Positions 41,691 to 50,143 of a stretch of 64,000 nucleotides of DNA are shown in pieces (position 1 is the stretch's first letter; each line of letters starts with the position of its first letter). Under the pieces are notes generated by a model that made no database searches, was not told where the DNA came from, and worked only from the letters and a program-made list of their open reading frames with translations. The DNA is from JAICJR01 sp036494715 (GTDB lineage Bacteria > Actinomycetota > Thermoleophilia > Solirubrobacterales > Thermoleophilaceae): assembly GCA_036494715.1 (NCBI GenBank), contig DASXNY010000056.1:29334-93333 (forward strand), given 5' to 3'. Both the position numbers and the translations under genes were made by a program.

Positions 41691-42056
41691 CTACAGCGCC
41701 TGCTCGGCCTGCTCGAAGTCGTCGACGCCGAACACCAGGCGCCCGCGCACCCCATAGAGGAACTCGATGTTCACGCCGCTGCTCGCGATGCGGTGGGCCA
41801 CGCCGCCGAGCGCGCCGGGACGGTCGTCCGTGTCGAGAACGAGCACGTCGCGCTCGTCGCGGATCTCGAGGCCGGCGTCCTCGAGGATCTTGCGGACCGA
41901 GCGTGGGTCCTCGACCAGCAGATGCAGGACCGCGGTGCCCTCGATCGAGTCGCCGGAGAAGCCCTCGATGTTGACGCCGGCCTTGCCGATCTCCTCGGCG
42001 ATATGCGCGAGCGTGCCAGGCCGGTCCGGCACAGCGACGGTCAGGTCCTTCAACAA
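41691..42056 (-). CDS. tandem ACT-domain protein
   Basis: 121 residues from TTG 42056: GGGAGG (about 42070-42065) sits eight bases upstream and the first strand LLKDLTVAVPDRPGTLA begins there. Two ACT domains in tandem (VAVPDRPGTLAHIAEEIGKAG; LVLDTDDRPGALGGVAHRIASSG), so ligand-binding without a catalytic domain, like small amino-acid sensors. A longer open frame upstream runs through the repeat region and is not used. Confidence 0.82.
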   Translation of the reverse strand: MLKDLTVAVPDRPGTLAHIAEEIGKAGVNIEGFSGDSIEGTAVLHLLVEDPRSVRKILEDAGLEIRDERDVLVLDTDDRPGALGGVAHRIASSGVNIEFLYGVRGRLVFGVDDFEQAEQAL

Positions 42057-42134
42057 CGGAACGGGCCTCCCAGGGTGGGTGCTCGGGAGCCTACCGCGTG
42101 GCCGCCGCGGCCGGGGCTCGCGACGCGACGCCTT

Positions 42135-42217
42135 ACAGGTGACAGGACTCGACCCCACGCGCCCTGTCACCTGTGAGACGCCACGTGGTATTCGACCCCC
42201 ATGTTGCGCCCCTGTCA
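42135..42217. repeat. inverted repeat plus degenerate direct repeat (REP-like candidate)
   Basis: ACAGGTGACAGG (42135-42146) and CCTGTCACCTGT (42163-42174) are perfect 12-base inverted arms around a 16-base loop. The unit TCGACCCC-x-CGC-CCTGTCA, spanning the loop and right arm (about 42149-42169), recurs in diverged form at 42192-42217 (TCGACCCCCATG then GCGCCCCTGTCA). It lies in the 175-base gap between cdsA and the ACT gene. It may act as terminator of the rpsB-cdsA transcript or be a dispersed genomic repeat. Confidence 0.5.
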
Positions 42218-42231
42218 AGGCCCAATTAACG

Positions 42232-43089
42232 CTATAGCAGGGCAAGCGCGACGTAGTACGCGGTCACTGCGGTGAAGAAAACGGCGTCGAGGCGGTCGAG
42301 CGCGCCCCCGTGCGGCCCGAACACCCTGCCCGTGTCCTTGACGTCGAGGTCGCGCTTGATCAGCGACTCGAATAGGTCTCCGACCGGCGCGGCAAGCGCC
42401 ACGCAGAAGCCGATCGCGAGCGCGTGCAGGCCCTGCGTGTAGTTCTGGTAAGCCACTTCGAAGCCCCAGAACGCCACCGTCCCGCCGATGATGCCGACGA
42501 TCAGGCCCTCCCAGGTCTTGTTTGGCGAGATGCGCGGCGCGAGCGGCCGCTGGCCCCAGGCGCGCCCGCCGAGGTAGGCGCACGTGTCGCCCACGAATGT
42601 CCCCAGCAGGACGTCGACCACGAGCGCCCCGCCGTGCGGAAGTTGGCGCAACAGCACTGCGTGGCTGAGCGCCAGCCCGATCCAGGTGATGGCGAGCAGC
42701 GTGGCGGCGATCCCCCACGCCGCGTTCTCGCGCTCTGGACGCGCCACCGCCAGCAGGAAGATGACCGGCACCGACGCGACGTAGACGAGCAGGATCTGGA
42801 ACTGGTCGCCGTAGTGGGCGGCCAGCAGCAGACCGATCAGCGCCAAGTAGCCCGCCAGCGGCACCGGCCGGCCGCGTGCCATCAGCTGGAACAGCTCCGC
42901 CATGCAGACCATGCCGACCACGAATAGCCCGGCCACGAAGACGATCCCGCCCTCTGCGGTGATCAGGACGACGAAGGCGATCGCGGGTAGCGCGGTGAGG
43001 ATGCGGGCGCCCAGGTCGGAGCGGCCCCTGCGCCGCCGCCTGCGCGGGCGGCGTTGCGGCGCTTGCCGGCGGCGCGGCTGCGAGGCCAT
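42232..43089 (-). CDS. cdsA: phosphatidate cytidylyltransferase
   Basis: 285 residues. Basic N-terminus (about 25 residues of Arg), eight membrane spans, and the C-terminal signature around ESLIKRDLDVKDTGRVFGPH and GGALDRLDAVFF. Makes CDP-diacylglycerol, substrate for the PgsA-like enzyme at 20358. Part of the rpsB-tsf-pyrH-frr-uppS-cdsA run, 4 bases after uppS. Confidence 0.93.
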   Translation of the reverse strand: MASQPRRRQAPQRRPRRRRRRGRSDLGARILTALPAIAFVVLITAEGGIVFVAGLFVVGMVCMAELFQLMARGRPVPLAGYLALIGLLLAAHYGDQFQILLVYVASVPVIFLLAVARPERENAAWGIAATLLAITWIGLALSHAVLLRQLPHGGALVVDVLLGTFVGDTCAYLGGRAWGQRPLAPRISPNKTWEGLIVGIIGGTVAFWGFEVAYQNYTQGLHALAIGFCVALAAPVGDLFESLIKRDLDVKDTGRVFGPHGGALDRLDAVFFTAVTAYYVALALL

Positions 43090-43093
43090 CCGG

Positions 43094-43756
43094 CTAACGC
43101 GCCCCGAAGCGCCGCTTGCGCTGCTCGAACTCCTCGAGGGCAGCCTCGAGGTCCGCGCGCTCGAAGTCGGGCCACAGAGCGTCCGAGAACACGAGCTCCG
43201 AGTACGCGCACTGCCAGAGCAGGAAGTTCGAGATGCGGCGCTCGCCGCTGGTGCGGATCAGCAGGTCTGGATCGGTCATCTCCGGCGCGTACAGGTGGCG
43301 CGCGAACTCTTCCTCGCCTCCGCCGCCATACCTCTCCGCCGCATCGAGGATCTCAGCGCGGCCGCCGTAGTTGAACGCCACGAACAGCGTCATGCGGTCG
43401 TTCGCCGCGGTCTCGCGCTCGGCCCAGTCCATCTGCGCGAGCAGGTCCTCCCCAACGCCCTCGCGCCGGCCCACGAAGCGCATCCGCACGCCCTGTTCAT
43501 CGAGGTCCGGCGTCTGGCTCTGGATCATCTCCCCGAACAGCTCCATGATCGCCTCCACCTCGGGCGTAGGCCGCGTCCAGTTCTCGGTCGAGAACGCGTA
43601 GGCGGTGAGCTCGCGCACGCCCAGGTCCACCGCGTTCTCCACCGTCCGCCGCAGGGCGCGCGCACCCTGGCGGTGCCCCTCGTTCACGTCCAGCCGGCGC
43701 TGCTGCGCCCAGCGGCCGTTGCCGTCCATGATGATGGCGACGTAGCGCGCTGGCAT
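43094..43756 (-). CDS. uppS: isoprenyl (undecaprenyl) diphosphate synthase
   Basis: 220 residues. AIIMDGNGRWAQQR (catalytic Asp11), YAFSTENWTRP, DLLIRTSGERRISNFLLWQCAYSEL in parts, ALWPDF. Makes the C55 (or C50) carrier for peptidoglycan from MEP products. Slightly shorter than E. coli UppS (253) with a compact N-terminus. Confidence 0.95.
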   Translation of the reverse strand: MPARYVAIIMDGNGRWAQQRRLDVNEGHRQGARALRRTVENAVDLGVRELTAYAFSTENWTRPTPEVEAIMELFGEMIQSQTPDLDEQGVRMRFVGRREGVGEDLLAQMDWAERETAANDRMTLFVAFNYGGRAEILDAAERYGGGGEEEFARHLYAPEMTDPDLLIRTSGERRISNFLLWQCAYSELVFSDALWPDFERADLEAALEEFEQRKRRFGAR

Positions 43757-43791
43757 GCCTACGCGGACACGCGGCCTACGGCCCGCGCCAT

Positions 43792-44358
43792 CTAGACCTC
43801 GAGGATCTCTTCTTCCTTGCCGGACAGGAAGGTGTCGATCTCGCCGATGCGCTTGTCGGTGAGCTTCTGCAGCTCCGACTCGGCGCGGCGCTCCTCGTCC
43901 TCGCCGACCTCGCCCTCTTTCTTGAGCTCACGGAGGTCGTGCATGATGTCGCGGCGCACGTTACGGATCCCCACCCGGCCCTCCTCGGCGATCCCGTGGA
44001 CCACCTTCACGAGCTCCTTGCGGCGCTCCTCGGTGAGCTCGGGGATCGTCAGGCGGATCACCGCGCCGTCGTTGGAGGGGGTGAGCCCGATGTCGGACTC
44101 CATGATCGACTTCTCGATCGCCTTGATCGACGACTTGTCGTACGGCGTGACCGTGAGCAGGCGCGCCTCGCTCGCCGAGATGTTGGCGAGCTGGCGCAGC
44201 GGCGTGACGGCGCCGTAGTAGTCGACGTCGATGCGGTCCAGCAGGTGCGGCGACGCGCGTCCGGTCCTTACCGTCGAGAACTCGTTGCGTGTGGCCTCGA
44301 CCGATCTCTGCATGCGCTCCCCGGCATCCGCCAATAGCTCATCGATGAGCTCGCTCAT
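43792..44358 (-). CDS. frr: ribosome recycling factor
   Basis: 188 residues, two domains: triple-helix bundle and beta insert (RTGRASPHLLDRIDVDYYGA). Splits post-termination ribosomes with EF-G. Start codon overlaps the pyrH stop (ATGT/ATGA type overlap of 4 bases). Confidence 0.96.
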   Translation of the reverse strand: MSELIDELLADAGERMQRSVEATRNEFSTVRTGRASPHLLDRIDVDYYGAVTPLRQLANISASEARLLTVTPYDKSSIKAIEKSIMESDIGLTPSNDGAVIRLTIPELTEERRKELVKVVHGIAEEGRVGIRNVRRDIMHDLRELKKEGEVGEDEERRAESELQKLTDKRIGEIDTFLSGKEEEILEV

Positions 44359-45080
44359 GTCGATACCACCGTCCCCACTCGCTCGCCGGACACTATCCGG
44401 TCGATGTTCCTCTCGTCGTCGACGTTGAAGACGTAGATCGGAAGGTGGTTGTCCATGCAGAGCGAGAGTGCGGTCGAGTCCATCACCGCGAGCCGGCGCT
44501 CGATCGCCTGGTGGTGGGTGATCTCCGGCAGGAAGTTGGCGTCGGGGTTGGTGCGCGGGTCGGCGTCGTAGACGCCCTCGACCGCGTTCTTGGCCATCAG
44601 GATCGCCTCGGCGTGGATCTCTAGCGCTCGCAGCGCGGCCGCCGTGTCGGTGGTGAAGAACGGGTTGCCGGTGCCGGCCGCGAAGATCACGATCCGGCCC
44701 TTCTCGAGGTGGCGCATCGCGCGGCGCCGGATGTAGGGCTCGGCAACCTCGCTGATCGTGATCGCCGACTGCACGCGCGTGTGCGCGCCGCGCTTCTCGA
44801 GCGCGTCCTGCAGCGCCAGCGCGTTCAGGACGGTGGCGAGCATGCCCATGTAGTCGCCGGTGGCGCGGTCCATGCCCTCGGCCGCGCCCTTCAGGCCGCG
44901 GTAGATGTTGCCGCCGCCGACCACGATCGCCACCTCGACACCGCGGGCGGCGACGTTGTGGATCTGCTCGGCGATGGCGGCTATCCGCTCGGGATCGGCG
45001 CCGTAGTCCAGCGAGCCCATCAGGGACTCGCCGGAGAGCTTGAGGAGAATGCGGCGGAAGGCGGGTCTGCCGTCCTCCAC
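44355..45080 (-). CDS. pyrH: UMP kinase
   Basis: 241 residues, amino-acid kinase fold (RILLKLSGESLMG, VAIVVGGGNIYRG, MGMLATVLNALALQDALE). Hexameric UMP to UDP kinase. Standard position between tsf and frr. Confidence 0.96.
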   Translation of the reverse strand: MEDGRPAFRRILLKLSGESLMGSLDYGADPERIAAIAEQIHNVAARGVEVAIVVGGGNIYRGLKGAAEGMDRATGDYMGMLATVLNALALQDALEKRGAHTRVQSAITISEVAEPYIRRRAMRHLEKGRIVIFAAGTGNPFFTTDTAAALRALEIHAEAILMAKNAVEGVYDADPRTNPDANFLPEITHHQAIERRLAVMDSTALSLCMDNHLPIYVFNVDDERNIDRIVSGERVGTVVST

Positions 45081-45087
45081 GTGCTCC

Positions 45088-45696
45088 CTACTCCTCGCCC
45101 ACCTGGTAGCGCGTGAAGCGGCGGATCACGATGTTCTCGCCGGTCTTCGACGCGGCCTCGGCGCGCAGCTCCTCGATGGTCTTGCCGCCGTGCTTGTCCT
45201 TGTTGACGTGCTCCTGGTCGAGCAGCACGACCTCCTCCATCCACTTGCGCAGCTTGCCCGCGACGATCTGCGGTCGGGCCTGCTCGGGCCGGTCCTGCGC
45301 CTGCTCCTCGAAGATCCGCGCCTCGGCGTCCCTCGCCTCCTGCGGCACGTCCTCCTCGGAGACGTACTGGGGGGCGGCCGCCGCGATGTGCAGGGCGATG
45401 TCGCGCACGAACTCCTGGAAGTCCTCGTTGCGCGCGACGAAGTCCGTCTCGCAGTTGACCTCGACGAGCACGCCGATCTTGCCGCCGGCGTGGATATAGC
45501 TCGCCACCGCGCCCTCCGAGGCGGCGCGGTCGCTGCGCTTGGCGGCCTGCGCCTGGCCCCTCACACGCAGGATCTCGATGGCCTTGTCGACGTCGCCGCC
45601 CGACTCGGTCAGGGCCGCCTTGCAGTCCATCATCCCGGCGCCGGTGCGGTCGCGCAGGGCCTTGACGTCCTTGGCGCTGATCTCCTGCGTGCTCAT
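45088..45696 (-). CDS. tsf: elongation factor Ts
   Basis: 202 residues, the short actinobacterial form: N-terminal UBA-like helices with RTGAGMMDCKAALTE and the exchange domain (LVEVNCETDFVARNEDF). Exchanges GDP on EF-Tu. Overlaps the rpsB stop by 4 bases. Confidence 0.96.
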   Translation of the reverse strand: MSTQEISAKDVKALRDRTGAGMMDCKAALTESGGDVDKAIEILRVRGQAQAAKRSDRAASEGAVASYIHAGGKIGVLVEVNCETDFVARNEDFQEFVRDIALHIAAAAPQYVSEEDVPQEARDAEARIFEEQAQDRPEQARPQIVAGKLRKWMEEVVLLDQEHVNKDKHGGKTIEELRAEAASKTGENIVIRRFTRYQVGEE

Positions 45697-46736
45697 TTGC
45701 TCACCCCCTGCTCCGTGGTCGCGGCGTCCGGCGCGGGCTGCTCCGGCGCAGCCTCGCCGGCCTCGGGCCCGGGAGCAGGAGCTTGCGGCTGTTGTTGGGG
45801 CGGCTGTTGGGGCTGCTCCTGCGCCTGCTGCGGGGCGGCGCCCGTCGGCGGGGTCGCCTGCTGCTCCTGCTGCTCCCGCTGGGCCGCCTCCTGCGCCTCG
45901 AGCGCCTGGGCCTGGGCGCGCGCCTTCTCGTCGGCCTCGCGCTGGGCGGCCTCGCGAGCCGCCGCCTCCTCGGCCTCGCGCTTGGCGCGCTCCTCGGCCT
46001 CGCGCCGCTCCTGTTCCTCGCGCTCGCGACGGGCCGCCTCCTCCTCGGCGCGGAACACCGACGCCCGCTCGGCCACCACGTCGCCGATCGCGTCCACGAT
46101 CAGCTTGCAGGAGCGGATCGCGTCGTCGTTGCCGGGGATCGGGTACGTCACCGGGTCGGGGTCGACGTTGGTGTCGACCAGGCCGATGATCGGGATGCGC
46201 AGCCGCTCGGCCTCCCGCACCGCGATCGCCTCGGTCTTCAAGTCGACGATGAACACCGCGTCGGGGGGACGCTGCATGTCGCGCACGCCGCCGAGGTTCA
46301 TATCGAGCTTCTCGCGCTCGTTGATGGCGGTGATGCGCTCGCGCGTGGGCAGCAGCTCGAGCGTGCCGTCCTCCGTCCAGTCGCTGAGCTGGTGGAGGCG
46401 CCGGATGCGGCGGTTGATCGTCTGGAAGTTGGTCAGCAGGCCGCCCAGCCAGCGCTGGTTCACGTACGGCATGCCGCCCTTGGAGGCGGCGTCCTTGACG
46501 GCGTCGCGCGCCTGCTTCTTGGTGCCCACGAAGAGCACGGTGCCGCCACGGCTCGCCACCTCGGCGGCGAAGTCCTGGGCCTGCTTCAGCAGCCTGTCGG
46601 TCTGCTGCAGATCGATGATGTGAATCCCGCCGCGCTCGCCGAAGATGAACCGGCGCATCTTGGGATTCCAGCGGCGCGTCTGGTGGCCGAAATGAACACC
46701 GGCCTCCAGCAGCTCCTTGATTCCTACCTGAGCCAC
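45693..46736 (-). CDS. rpsB: 30S ribosomal protein S2 with long low-complexity C-terminal extension
   Basis: 347 residues against about 240-260 usual. S2 core (GVHFGHQTRRWNPKM, RGGTVLFVGTKKQARDAV, IPIIGLVDTNVDPD) ends near 225. Then about 50 residues of Glu/Arg/Ala-rich coiled coil (EREEQERREAEERAKREAEE) and 60 residues rich in Gln and Pro. GTG start at 46736 with GGGAG five bases ahead. First gene of the conserved translation/lipid run. Confidence 0.95.
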   Translation of the reverse strand: MAQVGIKELLEAGVHFGHQTRRWNPKMRRFIFGERGGIHIIDLQQTDRLLKQAQDFAAEVASRGGTVLFVGTKKQARDAVKDAASKGGMPYVNQRWLGGLLTNFQTINRRIRRLHQLSDWTEDGTLELLPTRERITAINEREKLDMNLGGVRDMQRPPDAVFIVDLKTEAIAVREAERLRIPIIGLVDTNVDPDPVTYPIPGNDDAIRSCKLIVDAIGDVVAERASVFRAEEEAARREREEQERREAEERAKREAEEAAAREAAQREADEKARAQAQALEAQEAAQREQQEQQATPPTGAAPQQAQEQPQQPPQQQPQAPAPGPEAGEAAPEQPAPDAATTEQGVSK

Positions 46737-46950
46737 AAATACTCCCTTGTTGTATGCAGTGCAGCCCGCCGGCTCAAGTCACGGACCCGGTCAATCCGGG
46801 CAGGGCGTGGGTTCACCGGCAGGGTCGTTGGTTTACCGACGCTGAAGCATAGAAGAGGTCCGCTGTCGGCAGCCCGCAGTTGGCAGGGCGCTTGTCCGAA
46901 GTTTGCGGACTGTGGACCGTGGACCCAGAGGGAGGCGAAGCCGACCGTAC
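46737..46950 (-). other. 214-base leader / spacer upstream of rpsB
   Basis: Non-coding stretch between the rluD terminator and rpsB. It should contain the rpsB promoter and 5' leader. A TTGAGC-17-TACAAC pair ends only about 15 bases before GTG, and another TTGACC lies further up; neither is convincing. GC-rich dyads such as ACCCGGTCAATCCGGGC could form a hairpin, as expected for an S2 autoregulatory leader, but I cannot match a known structure. Confidence 0.3.
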
Positions 46951-46979
46951 AAAGAAGACGAGGCGGCCCGAAGACCGCC
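46951..46979 (-). terminator. intrinsic terminator of the sepF-proC-yggT-lspA-rluD operon
   Basis: On the minus strand GGCGGTC-TTCG-GGCCGCC, a seven-pair stem with a UUCG tetraloop, is followed by TCGTCTTCTTTGT. It lies 18 bases after the rluD stop and separates that operon from rpsB. Confidence 0.7.
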
Positions 46980-46996
46980 CCGCTCCGTTCTTATGT

Positions 46997-47938
46997 TCAG
47001 TCCCCGTCTGGCCCTTCGGAGACTGGCTCCCGTCGGGCTAAGTCGAGCGTGCGACTTAGGTCGACGGGTAGTTTGGACTCGCAGCCGAGATATGCCCCCG
47101 TGATCGGGTGGCGAAACCTCAGATATCGCGAATGCAAGAATTGGCGCGTTAGCCCAAGTCTCTCGCCTGATTTTCCGCCTCCGTAAGCGGAATCCCCGCA
47201 AACAGGGTGACCGATCGCCGCCATATGGGCGCGGATCTGGTGGGTGCGTCCGGTCTCGAGCGTGACCCTGAGCAGCGAGGTGCGCGGCAGCTCCTCCTCG
47301 ATCTCGAAATGGGTGCGCGCCTCGCGCGGCGTGTCGGTGCGCGTGGAGATCAGTTGGCGGGCCCCGCGGTCACGTCCGACGGGCGCGTCGATCGTGCCGC
47401 TGCGTGCCGGCCGCCCCTCCACGAGCGCGGCGTACTCGCGCTCCAGCTCGCGCTTCCGGATCAGCTCCTGCAGTTCCCTGTGCACGCGCTCCGACTTGGC
47501 CACCACGAGCAGGCCGGAGGTGTCGCGGTCGAGCCGGTGGACGATGCCGGGCCGCAGCGGGTCGCCGCCGGCCGCCCCACGCGCCGCCAGCGCCTGCGAC
47601 AGCGTCCCCGTCGGGTGGCCGGCCGCGGGATGCACCACCACGCCCGCCGGCTTGTCGACCACCAGCAGGTCGGCGTCCTCGTAGACGATCTCGAACGGCA
47701 CGCCCTCGCCGGCCGCGGGGTCCGCCGGATCGGGTGCGGGCTCCGGGCGCGCGAGCACCTCTTCCCCGGGCGCCAGCGCGTGGCTCTTCGCCGTCCGGCG
47801 GCCGTTCACGGTCACGAGCCCGGCCTCGATCAGGCGCTGCGCCCTGGCGCGGGAGCCCACCTCGGGCTCGGCCGCCAGGCGCACGTCGAGGCGCTTGCCC
47901 CGGTCGTCCGCGCCGGCGACGAACGCGATCTCGTCCAT
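46997..47938 (-). CDS. rluD: pseudouridine synthase RluD family
   Basis: 313 residues. S4 RNA-binding domain (RLDVRLAAEPEVGSRARAQRLIEAGLVTVNG in parts) then the RluA-type catalytic domain with GIVHRLDRDTSGLLVVAK (catalytic Asp) and GRTHQIRAHMAAIGHPVCGD. Isomerises uridines in 23S rRNA. Start ATG 47938 shares bases with the lspA stop. Confidence 0.94.
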   Translation of the reverse strand: MDEIAFVAGADDRGKRLDVRLAAEPEVGSRARAQRLIEAGLVTVNGRRTAKSHALAPGEEVLARPEPAPDPADPAAGEGVPFEIVYEDADLLVVDKPAGVVVHPAAGHPTGTLSQALAARGAAGGDPLRPGIVHRLDRDTSGLLVVAKSERVHRELQELIRKRELEREYAALVEGRPARSGTIDAPVGRDRGARQLISTRTDTPREARTHFEIEEELPRTSLLRVTLETGRTHQIRAHMAAIGHPVCGDSAYGGGKSGERLGLTRQFLHSRYLRFRHPITGAYLGCESKLPVDLSRTLDLARREPVSEGPDGD

Positions 47939-48420
47939 CAGCCGGAATCCGAGGCGGCGCTCTCGATCACCCAGAGCAGGATCAGCACGCCGACCACGAT
48001 GCAGGAGTCCGCCACGTTGAAGGCGGGCCACAGGCGCGGATCGATGAAGTCGGTGACGGAGCCCATGCGCGCGCGGTCCGCGAGGTTCCCGAGCGCGCCG
48101 CCGAGCAAGAGGCCGACGGGCAGCCACAGGAGCGGCGTCTGCACGCGCAGCACGAAGTAGACGACGAGCGCGCCGAGCGCGAGGCCCATCAGCGCCGCGA
48201 CGATCGCCCCGCCGCCCGCCAGCGCGCCGAACGCGACACCCGCGTTGTGCGTGTTGGTGATGTCGAGGATCCCCGCCAGCACCTGGCGCCGGTCACCCGG
48301 CACGATCGTGTCGCGCACGATCGACTTGGTGAGCTGGTCGGCCACGATCACGAGGCCGGCGACGATCAGCACCCTGCGCCAGCCCGAGATCGCGGCAGCC
48401 GCTCTCGGCCGCTCGTCCAC
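47938..48420 (-). CDS. lspA: lipoprotein signal peptidase II
   Basis: 160 residues, four membrane helices. Conserved ADQLTKSIVRD, NTHNAGVAFG and GGALGNLADRARMGSVTDFID, supplying the two catalytic Asp. Removes signal peptides after Lgt modification (lgt at 9739; lipoprotein substrate at 26631). Confidence 0.95.
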   Translation of the reverse strand: MDERPRAAAAISGWRRVLIVAGLVIVADQLTKSIVRDTIVPGDRRQVLAGILDITNTHNAGVAFGALAGGGAIVAALMGLALGALVVYFVLRVQTPLLWLPVGLLLGGALGNLADRARMGSVTDFIDPRLWPAFNVADSCIVVGVLILLWVIESAASDSG

Positions 48421-48424
48421 GCGC

Positions 48425-48739
48425 CTATCCGTGGATCAGCCCGACGACGATCTGACCCACGATGATCAGCACGAACATCGCGATCGCCGGGCTGAGGTCG
48501 ATCGCCCCGCCGCCCATGCGCAGCGCCGGCATGAAGCGCCGGAAGATGTTCAGGTAGGGGTCGGTGACGTCGCGGATGAACGTCTGCAGAGCGTCGAGCC
48601 AGCGGTAGTACGGCATGCGCGGGATCCAGCTCATCAGGATGCGCGCGAAGATCAGGACGTAGTAGACGATCAGCAGCGTCTCCGCGTACTTGGCCACGTC
48701 CACGCGGTCGATGGCCAGCGGAACGATCAGGCCGCTCAT
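48425..48739 (-). CDS. YggT family membrane protein
   Basis: 104 residues with the YggT pattern: a helix, RILMSWIPRMPYYRWLDALQTFIRDVTDPYLNIFRRFMP (read in parts), then a second helix. Regularly found between sepF/proC and lspA in actinobacteria; linked to cell division or osmotic stress. Confidence 0.88.
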   Translation of the reverse strand: MSGLIVPLAIDRVDVAKYAETLLIVYYVLIFARILMSWIPRMPYYRWLDALQTFIRDVTDPYLNIFRRFMPALRMGGGAIDLSPAIAMFVLIIVGQIVVGLIHG

Positions 48740-49494
48740 CGCTTGCCGCCCTGCACCACGGCCGTGACCGCGTCGTGGAAGGCCGCCCGCACACCCCCGC
48801 GCTCGAGGGCCTCGAGGCCGCGCGCCGTCGAGCCGCCGGGCGAGGTGACCCGCCGCCGCAGCGCCGCCGTGTCCCGGTCGGTGGCCAGCAGCATGGCGGC
48901 GGTGCCCGCCATCGTCTCCACGGCCATCAGGCTCGCGTCGGCCGGCTGTAGCCCGTGGCGCACGCCCGCGTCCACCAGGGCCTCGGTCACGAGCGCGAGA
49001 AAGGCCGGGCCGCAGCTCATCAGCGCCATTGCCGGCTCCATCAGCGGCTCCTCCACCAGCACCACCGGGCCGACCCGCTCGAACAACTCCACGATCTGCG
49101 CCTCCGGGCCCCGGTCCGCGTGGTGCCCCGGCGCGTAGCAGGACACGCCGTGGCGCACCTCGGCCGGGATGCTCGGCAGGAAGCGGTACACGGGCACATG
49201 GCGGTAGGCGCGCTCGAGGTCGTCGAGCTTCACTCCGCCGAGGATCGACACCACCGCCTTGGCCTTGCCGTCGGTGGACTGCGCCACACCCTCGAGCTGG
49301 GCGGGCTTGTGGCAGAGGAACAGCACATCCGCGCGCTCGGCCACCTCCGCGTTGGAGCCGACCGCCTCGCCGCCCAGCTCCGCTGCGAGCGCATCCGCCT
49401 TGCCGGGCACGGCATCGGTGACGAGCGCCGGCTCGCCGAACCCGCGCGCCAGCGCACTCGCCATGTTGCCCGCTCCGATCAGCCCGATCTGCAT
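48736..49494 (-). CDS. proC: pyrroline-5-carboxylate reductase
   Basis: 252 residues. N-terminal NADPH motif LIGAGNMASALARG and C-terminal dimer domain with SPGGSTARGLEALERGGVRA. Last step of proline synthesis. Four-base overlap with yggT. Confidence 0.93.
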   Translation of the reverse strand: MQIGLIGAGNMASALARGFGEPALVTDAVPGKADALAAELGGEAVGSNAEVAERADVLFLCHKPAQLEGVAQSTDGKAKAVVSILGGVKLDDLERAYRHVPVYRFLPSIPAEVRHGVSCYAPGHHADRGPEAQIVELFERVGPVVLVEEPLMEPAMALMSCGPAFLALVTEALVDAGVRHGLQPADASLMAVETMAGTAAMLLATDRDTAALRRRVTSPGGSTARGLEALERGGVRAAFHDAVTAVVQGGKR

Positions 49495-49528
49495 TGGCCG
49501 CGAAGGATAGGGGCGCCGGGCGCCCGCG

Positions 49529-50068
49529 CTAGGACTGGTTGAAGAAGCCCTTCTCGATCAGCCGCGCGCGTTCCTCCGCGGACACCTCGACGTTGCGAGG
49601 CGTGAGCAGGAACACCTTGTCGGCGATTCGCTGCATGCCGCCGTCGAGCGCGTAGGTGAGGCCCGAGGCGAAGTCGATCAGGCGCTTCGAGAGCTCGGTA
49701 TCCGTGCCCTGCAGGTTGAGGATCACCGGAATCGTGTCCTTGAACTGGTCGGCGATCTGCTGCGCGTCGTTGAAGTTCTTGGGGATCACGAGGTGGACCT
49801 GCACCCCGTTCCCACCGCGGCCGCCGTTCTCGACCGGGCGCAGGACGCGCGTGCGATTGCCCGAGCGCGGCGGCGCGTCATCGTCGGCAAAGATGTCGTC
49901 GATCTCGTCGCGACGGCGGCGCGAGGACAGCCGGCGCACGTTCGGGCGCTCGCGGTAGCGGTCCTCGAGCTCGGCTTCGGGCTCGGGTTCCTCCTCGTAG
50001 TAGCCGTCGTCCTCTTCGGCGAGGCCGAAGTAGACGAGCGCGCGGTGCCATGTGTCGCGTAGCGCCAT
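49529..50068 (-). CDS. sepF: cell division protein SepF
   Basis: 179 residues. N-terminal membrane-binding helix (MALRDTWHRALVYFGLAEED), acidic linker, and the SepF core (VHLVIPKNFNDAQQIADQFKDTIPVILNLQ in parts, KRLIDFASGLTYALDGGMQRIADKVFLLTP). Anchors FtsZ in actinobacteria that lack FtsA/ZipA. First gene of the operon ending at rluD. Confidence 0.94.
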   Translation of the reverse strand: MALRDTWHRALVYFGLAEEDDGYYEEEPEPEAELEDRYRERPNVRRLSSRRRRDEIDDIFADDDAPPRSGNRTRVLRPVENGGRGGNGVQVHLVIPKNFNDAQQIADQFKDTIPVILNLQGTDTELSKRLIDFASGLTYALDGGMQRIADKVFLLTPRNVEVSAEERARLIEKGFFNQS

Positions 50069-50143
50069 GATGCGGTCTTTCGCCCGGTGTGCGGGAAATC
50101 CTGCGATTTACACGTTACAGCGTTCTCTAGGCTCGGACCACAT

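Noticed and set aside
42057..42245. N-terminal extension of the ACT protein from an upstream ATG
   Set aside because: The extension is Arg/Pro-rich, runs through the inverted repeat, and a TTG with a good ribosome site begins exactly at the ACT domain.
46737..46950. Possible tRNA or structured RNA gene upstream of rpsB
   Set aside because: No T-loop signature, no cloverleaf pairing found; treated as leader.
45783..47186. 467-codon plus-strand frame opposite rpsB
   Set aside because: Leu/Gly/Arg low-complexity sequence produced by the reverse of the S2 tail; no start signals or domain.
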